64,000 bases of DNA from Aldrovandia affinis (taxonomy: Eukaryota > Chordata > Actinopteri > Notacanthiformes > Halosauridae). The position numbers and the translations under genes are program-made. The stretch is from the NCBI GenBank assembly GCA_029706075.1, contig JAINUG010000037.1, positions 546,001 to 610,000 on the forward strand, read 5' to 3'. A model generated the notes under the pieces. It was not told where the DNA came from and did no database searches. It saw only the letters and a list, made by a program, of their open reading frames with translations. Of this stretch, positions 24,778 to 37,333 are shown one piece after another (the first letter of the stretch is position 1; every line of letters begins with the position of its first letter).

Positions 24778-27700
24778 TATTTTATTTTGAATTAACATTG
24801 CATAACTTGCACTTAACAAACTATCAATTGAAATAGCTGGATATTGCTTGCACAATTTGAATTAAGTGAGTGCAGTACCTTTGCATCGTCTGCGTCTGTG
24901 TTTTTGTGATGTGTTTTATTTAATTTTTACAATTTTTTTTTTTGTTTTTCGCATATTGCAAAAGTTTGGGCTCTATTTGTCTCTCGTCAGCACATCTGCC
25001 TGCTTCAGAGATGTACAGTATGTGCTTTAATAAAATCAAGAAACATTTAGTAAAGTGCTGAACAGTTTGTACGTTAATTGGTTCATTACACAATTAACAC
25101 ATCAACTTTCAACTTGTATTGAGTGGCAATAATTAAGATTAAATCTTAATCTTAAACTGAATATTAATGGGCCAATGGTGTCATGACCAACCGATTGCTA
25201 CCTTGCTTGAAGTTGACTTATTCTTATTTCAATTTGATAGTTGTACATTTGGCCTTACTCATTATTTGTGTTAAAGACATTTGCGCAAGGGCACTATTTT
25301 TGTATACATTTTCAGCTTTGAAGCTGCTGTTACTGCAGCATATGTTTACTCACTCAAAGTATTGTTAATAGGAAGTTCACAGGCGGCATAGGGGAGGCAT
25401 TTACATTTGCACCATGGATGCCCCAAGCTAGTTTCAAAGTTTGACTTTTTAAAAGTTCTGAGGATACAGAGCAAGCAATAATTACAGTGCCAACTCTAGT
25501 GTTGTGTTTGTGTTTGGATTTAACTTGTGTGCTCTTTGAATCCAAGAAAGTGGACGTGGAGGTGAAATTGTGAGAAACAGATAAAAGTTGCATTTTGTAG
25601 TACTCTCTAAGAGAGAAATTGACCCAGATCAGGCTCAAGTAAAGCGAAGGGTGAATTACTTTTCAGAAGGTCTTAGCAAGAATCATATTTATTTAAATTA
25701 GAAACTCATCTCTAGATATAAAAATGTGAATGCAGACAACAAAGCATTCCTCTAACTCTACCGGAACTATAAGTGGTATTTACATTTTTTCGTTTAGTTA
25801 CAGCCCTTGGTTTTCTGTTACATGTGGCTGCATTTCTATTAATATCCATATCCCAATATCTCCATGCAGTAATATGACCCATATATTACATCTATTTTGA
25901 AGAGAAGAAATGGCCACACTTTTGTATCCACTGTATGTGAGCAACTGCATAGGTGACTATAGGCAACAACAACAACAACAACAACAACAAATGTGTTGCA
26001 GACCATGTTCGTATAATATGGAAATTAATTAGCCCCCCGATTGGTCGAGGGTTGATTGATGGCGATCCCTAATGTACATTACGTTATCATACTTTTGTCC
26101 CGTGTTCCATTGCAGTAACGGGCTGGTTTGTTTTACATGGGGGAGACATAGCCCTCGTTGTTTTCTTTAATACAATAAGAACTGAGCCCTGCGGCCAGGC
26201 ACATCCTGTGGGCGGGGGCCCGGAAAGCCATAGGAAGTACTATGTATAACAGAAACGGGCGGTTAGGTTTCCTATGTGGTTGGTTATTAACCAAAACCAA
26301 AAGCCACAGTTACAGATGTACCACGCTTGATGTTATTTTTTTTCAGTCGAGGATGAATTATATAATTATATTTAAGGAATGTCTTTTATTTGGGCAGAAA
26401 CATTGCAACACATGCTTGTTGTCTGCACTATTGTTGTCGTTACCAAGCATTTTATTGAGTTGAATCCAGTCTTCCTGCTTGAGATGGCACCGAAAGCTTC
26501 ATGCCGAGTTTCTCTTTCGCCTGTGAGGTATATCATGGAAGTGGAGTCACTCCTTGCTTACACAAGAAGAATATGACACACTTGATCCATGGAAAGATAG
26601 TTGAATCGTTCTATTTCGTATGGTGTAAAGTACAGTTTCAGGACAATAAGTGAAGGGTTTTATTATATGTGCTCTTTGAACAAGTAACCACAAATCAGTT
26701 CCGTCCAATATCTACTTTTTAGAAAGTATGCAAAGACTAAAACCAACCCCAGATGTGGTTGTTTTGATATATTGCTTAACAGGATGTTCACTTCTGGTGT
26801 CATCTCGATGGTTGTTTTGGATCATATTTGATCTACCTCAGTATTATTCTTATTTTTTAAACAAATGTGGAAGCCTGTTTTGCACCGGTGTGTACCTGAC
26901 CTCACTATAAATCTCAAGTGGATTGCAAAAAAAGTACAGTATGCAATAATGCTTGAAAGCAGTGCTAAAATCAAAGTACTCATTTGAAAATAAAACAAAA
27001 AGGAACAGAGTTTATGCTAATGACCCATGTATAATAAATATTCAATTACAGGAAGTATTTGAGCAAAAGTGGTTGTAGGCCAGTTGACAGACCGTCAAGT
27101 GTGATCTTAAACTGAATGAATGCACACCTAATAGTGCTTTACATTTTTGTTTGTGTACAGCACTTTGAGCTGCATTTGATGTATGAAATGTGCTATATAA
27201 ATAAGGTTAATTTATTTATATTTACCCTGCACAGTTAGGATTATATTAATTAAAAAGATGTCAATCCTAATTTACATTTAGATTTCTGCACAGTTGTGTC
27301 ATATTGTCATGAAGTCATGTTAAAAGAATTAGAAACAAAACAACCTAAATTATTCCTTTTGATGTGACAGTATTAGTAGTATTACCAAATTATATGAATA
27401 TTTGCGCCTGATTCTTTTTTGGGCCATGTACGTTCCATTCTGCACATTTGCAAGTAAAACTACTAATGATGTAAACAAATGATTGACTGCAATTTCATTA
27501 CAAAACAACATTCTCATGTTAGAATTTAACATTCCCATTCATTTGTTGATGCACTCTGGCTGTGCCAGGCACAGTTGTGTGCACTATTGTGCCGGTGGAC
27601 AATGGCTCCAGCTACATTCGTATCCCAGCATCTCATATCGCATTGGCCGGTCGCATGTCGGCGGATTTTTAAACCCCTCACCAAACTCTGATAGGCCTGT

Positions 27701-28339
27701 TTTCGTTCGGATTGCCGCTGAGAATATCCACTGGAGGAAACCGAGCGCTCAACATCCCCTTCCCTCTACCTCGCCCGTACCACACAGCGAGGAAAAGGGC
27801 ACCGTCGATTCGCCTCCGCGGCATACCATACCAGTAGCGGCGACAAGCTTAGAACACATAAATAAAAGGTAACCCATAAATCACAAGCAAATATCGCCTC
27901 TTTAAATGTAAATATTCAACACTGTAATTCAAGAGCTTTAGGTGAAAATGAACACCCGGTACAGCTGTAGATTCCTCCCCCCCCCCTGCAGAAACGCAAT
28001 GGACTGTCCCGGTCAGACATGTCACGGTTGTTGCTTGGAGAGAGGAGAAGCGAGGATCAGGGGAGAGGCACATCGAGCCTGCTGCCATTGCAGTTTCGCT
28101 GCTTTGGAGCCAGCCGTGGAAGACGCGATTTCTGCTCCTCTTCCATTTCAAATCCCGAGACGTACTTTTCCAAGGATAAGCACAGGGAAAACTGGGTGAA
28201 TAATACGCCGTCGGATACGCACCGGAATACCCGCTGAAACATTTTGGCTAGCCGTCGATAGCCGAATCGAGAAGCTTTTTTTGTGATAATGAACTTTGTC
28301 TTTGGACTTTTTCTAATAGCGTTTTGTTGACATGTCGTT
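24778..28339. other. AT-rich DNA upstream of tjp1, no gene seen
   Basis: Contains a T-run at 24928-24954, (AAC)n at 25964-25990 and a probable L2-type repeat end at 27160-27215 (AATGTGCTATATAAATAAGG). Base composition rises toward GC from about 27,590, approaching the tjp1 promoter. Further 5'UTR exons could be hidden here, but none can be called. Confidence 0.55.
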
Positions 28340-28478
28340 CCGCGTGCAGCGGACATAAAAGCACACTGCCCGGCGCGGCGGTAGCTGCGCGAGACAGACC
28401 GCGAGGGCGGATTTTGTGATTTGGTTTTGAGTGATATTTACAACACTAAACTTGCCTCACCGGGTAGAAGGGAACAAA
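28340..28478 (+). promoter_or_regulatory. Likely tjp1 core promoter and 5'UTR
   Basis: A GC- and CpG-rich patch (CCGGCGCGGCGG near 28369, GCGCGAGACAG, CCGCGAGGGCGG) sits just upstream of the start codon. A TATA-like CATAAAAG lies at about 28354, roughly 120 nt before the ATG, which would place transcription start near 28385. No transcript evidence is available. The true start could be further upstream, in which case a short upstream ORF beginning near 28332 would be transcribed. Confidence 0.4.
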
Positions 28479-28505
28479 ATGTCGGCCAGGGCTGCTTCAA
28501 ACAAG
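28479..28505 (+). CDS. tjp1: tjp1 coding exon 1 (start codon, MSARAASNK)
   Basis: This nine-codon exon encodes MSARAASNK and ends at a GTAGG donor at 28506. Human ZO-1 begins MSARAA and also has a lysine before the next exon, so the start is chosen by homology. Position -3 is A, a favourable Kozak base; +4 is T. The exon joins in phase 0 to the exon 28 kb downstream. It is too short to find by ORF length and is supported only by its match to the ZO-1 N-terminus, its donor and its position in a GC-rich promoter-like stretch. The residues lie before PDZ1 and are presumably disordered. Confidence 0.9.
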
Positions 28506-31027
28506 GTAGGATGTAACTACAAACTGTAAAGAAAAGTGTTAAAGTGCGCTCGAGACACACTGCACAGACTATATTCTCTCCAAATAGCCGAAGTCCGAGA
28601 AACGTGGACGTCAGAAGCTTGTGTTTTTCTTACCGTGTAATGGTGATGTCCTGTCCTGCTACAGACTAGCTAGCACAACAGAGAAGTTACTTTGTGCGGA
28701 TATACTTGGTAGTTTGGTTAAATATATATATATATATTGAAGTCTTTTTTCACTCCAGTGGTATCTGAAATTAACTGAATTGAATACACTTCGTTAGCTA
28801 CGCATCTAGTCTGAAAAACAAACAAACCAAAAAAACTGTACTGTCTTAACACACTTGTACGTCTTGAAATAAGTAATCTAACGTTGTCTGGTGCACGCTT
28901 GCAGTCGGGTGACTATTTGGCGACAATGCGATGTTAGTTAACAAATTCGTAGCTACAGTAACGCCACTTTAGGAAGAACCTGTTGATCAATATTTTAGAG
29001 CTATTGATACTTCGCCAGCTGACAAGCCAGTGGCGTTGAACTCGAAAAGTTGGATAATTGTACAGGTTGTTCCTAGATAAATGTATTTTAAAGAACGAAA
29101 GCTAACGAAAGGAATCGATGTAGCTATCATACACTGGTGCAATTGTGCCATGTGTTCTAATGCAAATGTAAATATACTCATTTTACTGGCAGGTTATCTT
29201 GGCAGTGGGGGACGCCTGGACACAGGCAGTGCTACAATTTTCATCACATAAGAGAATGTGTAAAAGTAGCTACGAAGCTACATCAATGTATTTCAAGTTG
29301 CTTCGTGGTCTTTTAGCCTACATGTAGTGTAAGAATTTGACCCGGCTCATGACTGAAATCTAAACGTTCAAACCAGTAAGACTGCGCTGTAGTTTGAGTT
29401 GGTGGAGGGCCGTCGTAGACAACAGTCCGTGTTGTGTCGCGAACAGGGCCTGCTAATGTTTCCAAGTGGGTCATTGGGCTTGTCATCTTTACGGAAATGG
29501 TCTAGTTGACGCAATCCATCGCACCTTGTAACGTGTCTATCTATCTATGTGGAATTATATGATGCTGTGCTTGCGAAAACAACGAGAGCGACTGTGTTGT
29601 CATGGGCGCGGTCTTGTCAGATATTCACCCGTGAAGTTTGTATGTTGACAAGGGGACGCCCCAGAATGAATACACCATTTTGGGACCTTTAACATTTCTT
29701 TATGTCTTGCAAAGAAATGAAACTATTTCCACGTGGCTCCACTCTTCGTTTTCTCACAGCCTGAGGAATTCGCACTTGGCAGGGTAGAATGTGTGATGTA
29801 CAGTCGGGTGATCTTTCTGGTTAAGTGGGTTTCTCCAGTTGAGTCGAAACCGTTCCTACCCCCCACACCTTACATGATGCAGTGCGTTTGGTATGTTTCT
29901 TCTAGAGAGTTGGAGCCAGTTCTTTAACTGGGCCTTTTTGAAGTTTCTGGTTTTATTATTTTTTATGTCTCCTAGTTAAATAACAACACTTTTAGAAACC
30001 TATATACATTACATTTATTCAAAACAGGATGACCAATAGAATTCAGAACACACACGTTTTGGTCACTGCCATTTTCTGGGTGCTGGTGACCAGAAAGAAG
30101 GTGTTGTGTGATGTGTAGACCTGCAGCAATCACTTCCTGCTTATCCCTCCTGTTCCTCACACAGTGGGAGCAAGTCTCACTTTGACTTTGGGGCTTGGGT
30201 ACGTTGAGGATTGTCTTACTGCCACTCTCTGTCTACAGCAATTCCGTACCGCTACCATAATGATCCATCTGCAAACGGAGAGACTAGCAACGCGGATTCA
30301 CAATTTAATACAGAGCACGTCCTGCACTCTCTCCTGTTTAAACCCGAAGGTTTGGCTCGTTGACCTTGTCTTTCTCCCCCGTCCTGGGTCACGTGTCTCG
30401 CTTTATATAAAGTGTGCATCCACGTCGCCCTGTGTTGACTTTGAAAAAATTAGCCTTCCGGTAGTGCTTGGCTGTCATTCTCTGACCCACTGGCTAAATT
30501 TAAAAAACACAATCTCTGCATGGCTGAATACGTTTTGTGTGTACCGATATGACAAGGGGGAGGCGGGGGGTTCAAGGGTCGCTGGCTTATTTGGGGAAGC
30601 TCCGAGGCCATGTTAGAATTCTGCGCTTTTAATTTGACATGCAGACATGGAGGTCCTTTGTCTGTCTGTGAGTACAGGACACATCTTTTAGGGTGAAGGT
30701 CACGCAAGATTGGTGAGCTTCACAAGGCTCTGTTTAAAACCCCATAGAGAGACACTGGATGGTAATATGGATTCAGCCACAGCAGATGACTAATGATGAA
30801 ATTATATGAATGGCAGTTATGAAAATGATGTGATAGTCGTTACGTGAAATGTAATAACTGTCACATCGTGTGATGGAATGATGGCTGTTATATCGAGTCC
30901 CTTGAGGCCTTGATATATGCTGGGGCAGAGTTTGACTTTACATTGTGTCTGAACTCTTTCTCTGTGTGTGCGCCATGTGTTCGGTTGTGTTTTCTGCTCT
31001 GCGCCCCGTGCTACAGTTGTATGAAAA
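28506..31027 (+). other. tjp1 intron 1, 5' part
   Basis: Starts at the exon 1 donor. Contains (TA)n at 28724-28737 and (TCTA)n at 29536-29548. Otherwise unique; no conserved exon seen. Confidence 0.6.
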
Positions 31028-31258
31028 GGCGGAAGTGTTGGCATAATGGTTAAGGAACTGGGCTTGTAGCGCAAAGGTTGGGGGTTCGATTCCCAGGTGG
31101 GGCACTGCCGTTGTGCCCTTGAGCAAGGTACTTAACCTGGATTGCTTCAGTAAATATCCAGCTGTATAAATGGATTGTAGGTAAACAAATGTGAAACTGT
31201 GTAAGTCGCTCTGGATAAGAGAGTCTGCTAAATGCCTGTAATGTAATGTAATGTAAAA
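31028..31258 (+). mobile_element. tRNA-derived SINE, copy 2 (best preserved)
   Basis: GTTGGCATAATGG is the A-box region and GGTTCGATTCC (31083-31093) a perfect pol III B box. Then TTGAGCAAGGTACTTAACCT, the body, TAAGTCGCTCTGGATAAGAG, and a tail of three TGTAA-type units (TGTAATGTAATGTAATGTAA). It lies in tjp1 intron 1 in the sense orientation and is the most complete copy in the window. Confidence 0.9.
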
Positions 31259-34200
31259 ACAAATTGGGAGGGCCCACGACTTACAACAGAGGTGTCCACA
31301 ATCACGTATTCGACGCGGCAGGGACCGGCAGGTTTGTTGCCAACGTTTCGGGAGATTTGCGGAACCCATGAATCTGGCTGACACGATCCCACGGAGAAAA
31401 AAAAGTGGCAACATTTTTAAATTGACTGTATTTCATTTCTTTCCCTTTTCGCCCTTTCCCGCCACTCCTGATGTGCAGGGCAGAACGCGGGGAAAATAAA
31501 TTGGATTCTTAGCAGCAGCAGATCTAAAAATAGGTGCCTGACTGTTGCATGTAGGTAAAGAATGGAAATGAGCAATCTGACACTTGCCCTGCGCCCGTTT
31601 ACCCCGATCAGAAGTCGACATTAATGACCGTGTCCCTCCGCAGTCCCCCTGCACTGCTTTCAGAATGCATTATTTGATCTTCAAAGATGGAGAGTCTGCA
31701 ATGCATTTTGTAGCGAAGGTAAATGAATAAGAAGCAGTTGCAGATGTAAGATCCGTGCTTACGGGGGCACGAGTGTAGAGACGAGCTCTTCGTACCGAAC
31801 GACCCTTGTTAATAACAGCTTGGAAGAACACGAGGAGAAACTCGAAGGTCTTTATGCAGCTTTCAGGGTTTTTGGGTCAGTGTGGTCCATGGAAGCCCAG
31901 GGAAAGCGCAGCTGCTCTGCCTTTTTGTAAAAAAAAATAAGATTTTTTTTTTACTGTCCGTCCTCTGTTTGATTCATTGCCGCTTTGTGGAGTTCGTGCA
32001 GTATTGAATGATGCCCTGTTACTATTTTTAAGCGTCAAAAATGTGAGACAGGAAGTCCTACAGTGTTGCCCTTCTGAAGTTTTGTTCTCCCTCCCCCCAA
32101 CCCCCTTTTCAGTTGAATTTTCCCCTTTTCAGCCTACAGGAAAACCCTACATTTCCTGCAGCGAGTGGAACTTCCTGTTGTCTCCCCAACATGCCTCCAG
32201 GTTCTCATTTAAAGAGATTTATATTTACTCTCTCCCCCACAATGACAACAAAAATACTGAAGCCACAGTGGTCCACAGTGCCCGAGGTGTACAGTGTACC
32301 CATCTATCGCGAGTAGGGAAAACATGCTGTAGAACTGATGTTGGGCACCTTGTTATCATACTGTTAAATGGGCACACTGCAAAGCCAAAAGCTGTGGACA
32401 TTTGAATCAATCAATCAATCAATCAACCTTTCTCTGGCTGGTGGCTCTCCTGTGTCTCTTGGCACACAGAACCTAGATGAGCCGCCATAGCGCTGCACAT
32501 GAGCGTACAGTTGTTTTGGCTCTGTGTGATCATGAATCCGCAGGTTCACACGAGGTAACGGGCGTGAAATTCGCGGCGTCTCGGATGCCCACGACCGAGC
32601 CCGCAGCCCTCCACGCCCGAAATGGGTCAAGGCCGCGGTATGCAAATATGAGCCCTTAATGAGCAGAGCCTCCGATTTTACGAACCGGCACGCTCGTGAA
32701 AGCCAAGCAGTTCCTCGAAGAAGCGAAGCCTGTCGCTGAATGGCTGTGTTTTGCATTATTTTGGCATGACTGCATTCCAGGGGAGTGTGTGGTGTGTGGT
32801 TTTTTTTTTTTTTTTGCTGAACGGGAGGATTGGTATGGAGGGTTGAGTTCATTTGTCTCTCTGTGGTTAAGGCTAATTAAAGACTCCCTCTCTCCCTCCC
32901 AGTTGTGTAGAGTTGGCAGCGTTTGTAGTGGTACGAGACTTAAGCGACGAAGGGACCGATGAGTAAATCACAGAAATGCATTTCATTAGGATTACGAAGA
33001 GTGAGCGTGAGTGAATGTTTTAGGGAAAGAAAGTCCTTTATCTTGGCCTGTGTTCACTCCAGAATTGGTGTGGGCATGTGTTTTTCATGCGATTGTGTAA
33101 TGGCTGCTAACTGGCCCCTACAAGAACACACACCCAACCTCCTACTCTGTAAACCTCCTCAATTTCAGTAGAGATAACACACGAGACAAAACACCTGTAG
33201 CACTGTTGCTAACGTTAAGATTTTTTGTCACCAGATTTAGACTTTTACAGCAGCCTAGCAACATTTGAACTGAACTAAATTATTTATCTTTACCAAGTAA
33301 TAAAACATCTTGAGTGGAGTTTGTGTGTTTATCATACCAGCCTGCCTCGAAATGAAGTCAGCACACAGGAAATAAGCTCAATTTCCCTCTGGATAATTCC
33401 CAACCCTGCCCCTGGCAACTTCTGTCTACAAAAAGCCACTTCATTGAGGGCGATCTGGCCACTTTTTGCTTTGAAGAGTTTGCAGCACTGACCTGCCTTA
33501 TTCAAAATATTTTATTCTTTCAGTGTTAAGTTCTGACTAAGCTGTGGCCTTGGCACGTTGGTTCTAAATCTCGTGAAGGAATGTGACGTCTGACCTCCAC
33601 AGCAGGGGTAGGTGAGCAGAGGGGGGGGGAGTTGGAGAGGATGAGAGCACGAGAGAGCGTTGCACCACCTATACTTTAAATAATATGGGTGTCTGTATAA
33701 AGACTTTTCTCTTTCCCATAATCACAGGGTGAAATACAGGCTTTAAGCCTGTAATATCAGTGTCCTGTCCTGTAGACTAGCACTAATGCGATCGTTGGGC
33801 TGGGTTTGTGTCTGTAGCATTTAGCGTGTTATTCCCTGTACTGGGATCCAGTGGGTTTGTGAAACGGGGCTTGCTTTTCAGTGTGGAAAGTTCAAGCTTG
33901 TGAAAAGTTTGCTCAACATGCATGAAGGGGCTTGTTTTTGTGTTGATTAAATGCGTTGTAGAATGCATGGACCAAAACTGTAAGCTCACCAAAATCAGCT
34001 TTGCATGCGGTTCCCCTGCTTAACTGAATGCTGTGAAGTTGGGATGTTCAATGGCGTCTTTTGAACATTTTACTGAAGCTCGTAATTAGATAATTATTTT
34101 CTAAACAAGGGCCTTGAGGGGGAAAAATGGCCTTGGAGGTCCTTGAAAAATGCTTGAATTTGATATTGTGTTTATTAAAACACCCCTCTTTATGGCGTTT

Positions 34201-35483
34201 CCCTACTGCGTTATTCCCAACAGAAGAGGACAGTGGTCAAATAGCCAACGGTGTGGGCCTCGCAGCATTGCGCTCAGACTCCAGTGTTTTAAAATGGGAG
34301 TAACGGGCATGGAGAATTCTAGGGCAAAAATATAAAACTGTCTAGTTGACGGGATTATAGCTGCGTGAGTAACTGACATCTATTTCTGTCTTAAGAAAGC
34401 GGTGAAAAGCCCAGTCCGGTCTGGACAGGTTAATGGGCGCGTTCGGTGTTGTTGCTGTTTGAGGTACCGGTGGAGTCCCCCCTGTTGAGTTGTCCTATGT
34501 TTGAAGAGGTTTTTCCTGTGGGTCATGCTGTGGTGTAAACGGGGCCACATGTGTCCGTGGGGAGGGGGCCGTTGACTCGACAGTCGAGAGCAGATACTCC
34601 TGCGAAGACCAGCGAGGAAGACCACGGGGACTCGTTTCTGCACGGACGAAGGGGTTTCGGGAGTTTAAACCGCTCCCCCTGGAGTTCAAGGTCTGGGTTA
34701 AGCGTGGTCCTAGGGACGTGGGTAACCCAGACATTGAGCTCCCAGAAGAGCGCGTTCTACTCCCGAAACCGGTTCCTCTGAGCGGGAACGAGTTCCTCAG
34801 GCTCACGGGAACCGAGGAATGCACTTGCATATTTTTACACACGGTAACAGCCTTTCACTAGAGTAGCGTGTCAGCAAGTTATGCTGTTTATCTGTGGGGT
34901 ACCTCTCACCCAGCTGCGGGGAGCGTGGTGTAGCTTGTGCGGTCGAAGATCTGGTGGACTTTGCGGCCCACGAGCAGTAGGCACCTAACGGGGGGCGCGG
35001 TTAGCGCACCCTTCGGAAAATTACATGTGCATGAGGCCTAACGTCACATGGGTGTGAAGTCCAGGTTGCATAATTCTATGAGCCGGGACATACCCGGTTT
35101 CTGGCACGCGTTCGTTTGTTTTGCTTTTGTGAAATAATAAAAGATGAACCAGTTGACAGTGGGCGAAGGAGCCTGGCTAGGCTGGGGGTCTGTTCTGTTT
35201 TTTTGTAGGTTGGTATTTTTGGTTTCCTGTGCCCGCCCAACACCTCGCTGATACGATTCCACAGGTTCATGTTTCCATGGCGTTGATTTCAGATGAAAGC
35301 CGATTGCTATTTGCAGCGCTGCTCCACGTGCATTGCGTCATTTGTCAAGCTTAATCTGTCTTCCTGTGGTAACCTTTTCCAAGAAAATAAGTGTGCATGG
35401 GTAGATTCAACTTTTCAGAATGATATCAGTTGTTTGCAAGTCCAACTTTTGACATAGACATGCTTGGAAGTGAGTAAAGTGAA
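31259..35483 (+). other. tjp1 intron 1, unique DNA
   Basis: (AATC)n at 32403-32426, T-run at 32801-32815, G-run at 33620-33629. An inverted repeat GTCTGGGTTA (34691) / TAACCCAGAC (34723) has a 22-nt loop within a loosely symmetric stretch at 34650-34770. No gene supported. Confidence 0.55.
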
Positions 35484-36700
35484 GTAAAAAGTAGGGCTGT
35501 CCCCGACTAAAACAAATCTTGGTCGACCAACAGTCGTCCGTTTTTTTCCGATTGATCGAAACTTTTTTTCTTCTATGACACACCCTATTTGTTTGAATGA
35601 ATACAACTATATGCACACTGCGCTTGTCTCATGTTTTATCACTTTCTTAAGTGAATGACACAAATGAGTAACAATAGGCTAATGACTTTATGGAGCCGGA
35701 GTTCAAGATTACCTGAAAGAAAAGAAAAAACGTATCTTCATGCTGCCCTTGCAGATTCTGCCGTTGCACTTGTGAAGTTGCGGTATGGCCACATAATAGG
35801 CTGATGCTTTTATTTGACCACAACCATAACACATTCTAATGCGTAGGCTATGTTTTATTTAATTAACCAGGTTGGTCTCATTGGGATTTAAAATCTCTTG
35901 AAAAAAAAATAGGCTAACAAACAAATTATCACACAGCCTAATGTCTTAAATTGTAGCCTAAAGCTGAACATAAAGTGGCTATAGCCTATAGAAAATAACT
36001 TACTCGAGTCGGAGACCATCTGATGGCCTACTTCCCCAGTCGTTTCATGTTATGGCACAAAAACACTAGCTTGTCCACATTTTTGGGCAAAAGGCTGCTC
36101 CTCGTTTTATTAACGATAAACCCTGCCTTGGAACACGCGCTTGCAAAGTTTATATTCCACTTTTTTGGGATCGTCCGCGACTAAAACGAAATTTTTCTTT
36201 GACATTATGTTCTTATGTTATATCGAAATGAGTAATTAAAGTATGCCTATATCACTAATCTTAACTGTAGGCAAATCTTAGGCTACAATTAAAATGCACA
36301 TTTGCGTGCCTAAAACAAGAAGGATACAATATAGGCTACATGAAAGGGGGTGTTACGCAAATATATAAACCATACAATTAGAAAACACATTTATTATAAA
36401 ATGTAACTTTTTTTAGTTTTGTAAAATTATTCACAACATTACTATTACCTTAACTGCTTAATATAATTTAAAGAGAACATATATAGGCCTAGCTATATTA
36501 CGAGTGAAGGACTGTCACTACCATACCCGCAGCATCCAGAAAGGATTATTCTACTGACAAGCATGCCGAACTGTGGCACGAATCTAGGTGTCTCATGCTG
36601 CGTGGAGAATTGTATTTATTTAATTTCTTTTCTCGGTTGACTAACAGCCCATCGACCAAACAATCGACCAATCGACTGTCAGGTCAGCCCTAGTAAAAAC
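35484..36700. mobile_element. Non-autonomous hAT transposon with 8-bp target duplications
   Basis: The element spans 35492-36692 (1,201 bp). The ends are TAGGGCTGTCC and, inverted, TAGGGCTGACC (10 of 11 match). Flanks GTAAAAAG (35484-35491) and GTAAAAAC (36693-36700) match 7 of 8, the target-duplication length of hAT elements. Subterminal GGTCGACCAA / TTGGTCGATT motifs repeat at both ends, and CGACTAAAAC occurs at the left end and again near 36178. The interior is AT-rich with no transposase frame, so it would have needed an autonomous relative. Confidence 0.85.
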
Positions 36701-37133
36701 AAACAAAAATAAATATGTAAAAATAAAAATCCTCAAAGGGCAGTGAATTTAGGTGCTGGGATGGAGTTCATGCTCAGTGTATTTTTCAGCCTTTGTGTGT
36801 ATTTAGCCAAGTTGAATGAGAGAAATTGTAAAGTATCCCCATTCCCCTTGAGGGTACACAAAAAATAACCACTCTACTGTCTGGAAAAACAATTTAATAT
36901 CAGTGTAACTCAAGCAACAATTTACGCCCCCCAGTGAAAAAAAATCCAATATCTGAACGTAAAAGTTCATAACCTGCGTGAACTCTCCTACAGTTATGGC
37001 TGTCATCATTTCTGACCGATGGTTAAAGCTTTCTCCTTTTTATGAATTCCTTTAGGCTTGGTATTCAATTGTTTCCCCCCTTCCCCCACCCCCACAAGCT
37101 TACCACTGTAGAGTAGGAGCCTATTGGTTTAAT
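36701..37133 (+). other. tjp1 intron 1, no feature seen
   Basis: Short unique spacer between the hAT element and the next SINE, with a C-rich run at 37075-37094. Confidence 0.6.
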
Positions 37134-37333
37134 GCGGGTAGCAGTGTAGTGCAATGGTTAGGGAGCTGGGCTTGTAACTCAGAGGTTGCAGGTTTTCCCA
37201 GGTGGGGCACTGCTGTTGTACCCTTGAGCAAGGTACTTAACCTAGCTTCAGTAAAATATCCAGCTGTATAAATGGATGTAAAGAAATGTAAACTGTGGAG
37301 CTGAGCTTGTAAAATACCTAAATGTAAATGTAA
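37134..37333 (+). mobile_element. tRNA-derived SINE, copy 3, degenerate
   Basis: The head GCAGTGTAGTGCAATGG and CTTGAGCAAGGTACTTAACC are clear. The B box is damaged (GCAGGTTTTCCCAGG, about five bases missing), and the CGCTCTGGATAAGAGC tail motif is replaced by GAGCTGAGCTTGTAA. It ends in AAATGTAAATGTAA. Confidence 0.8.

Noticed and set aside
31028-31100. Functional tRNA gene
   Set aside because: The A and B boxes are present, but the sequence cannot form a full cloverleaf and continues into a SINE body and tail.
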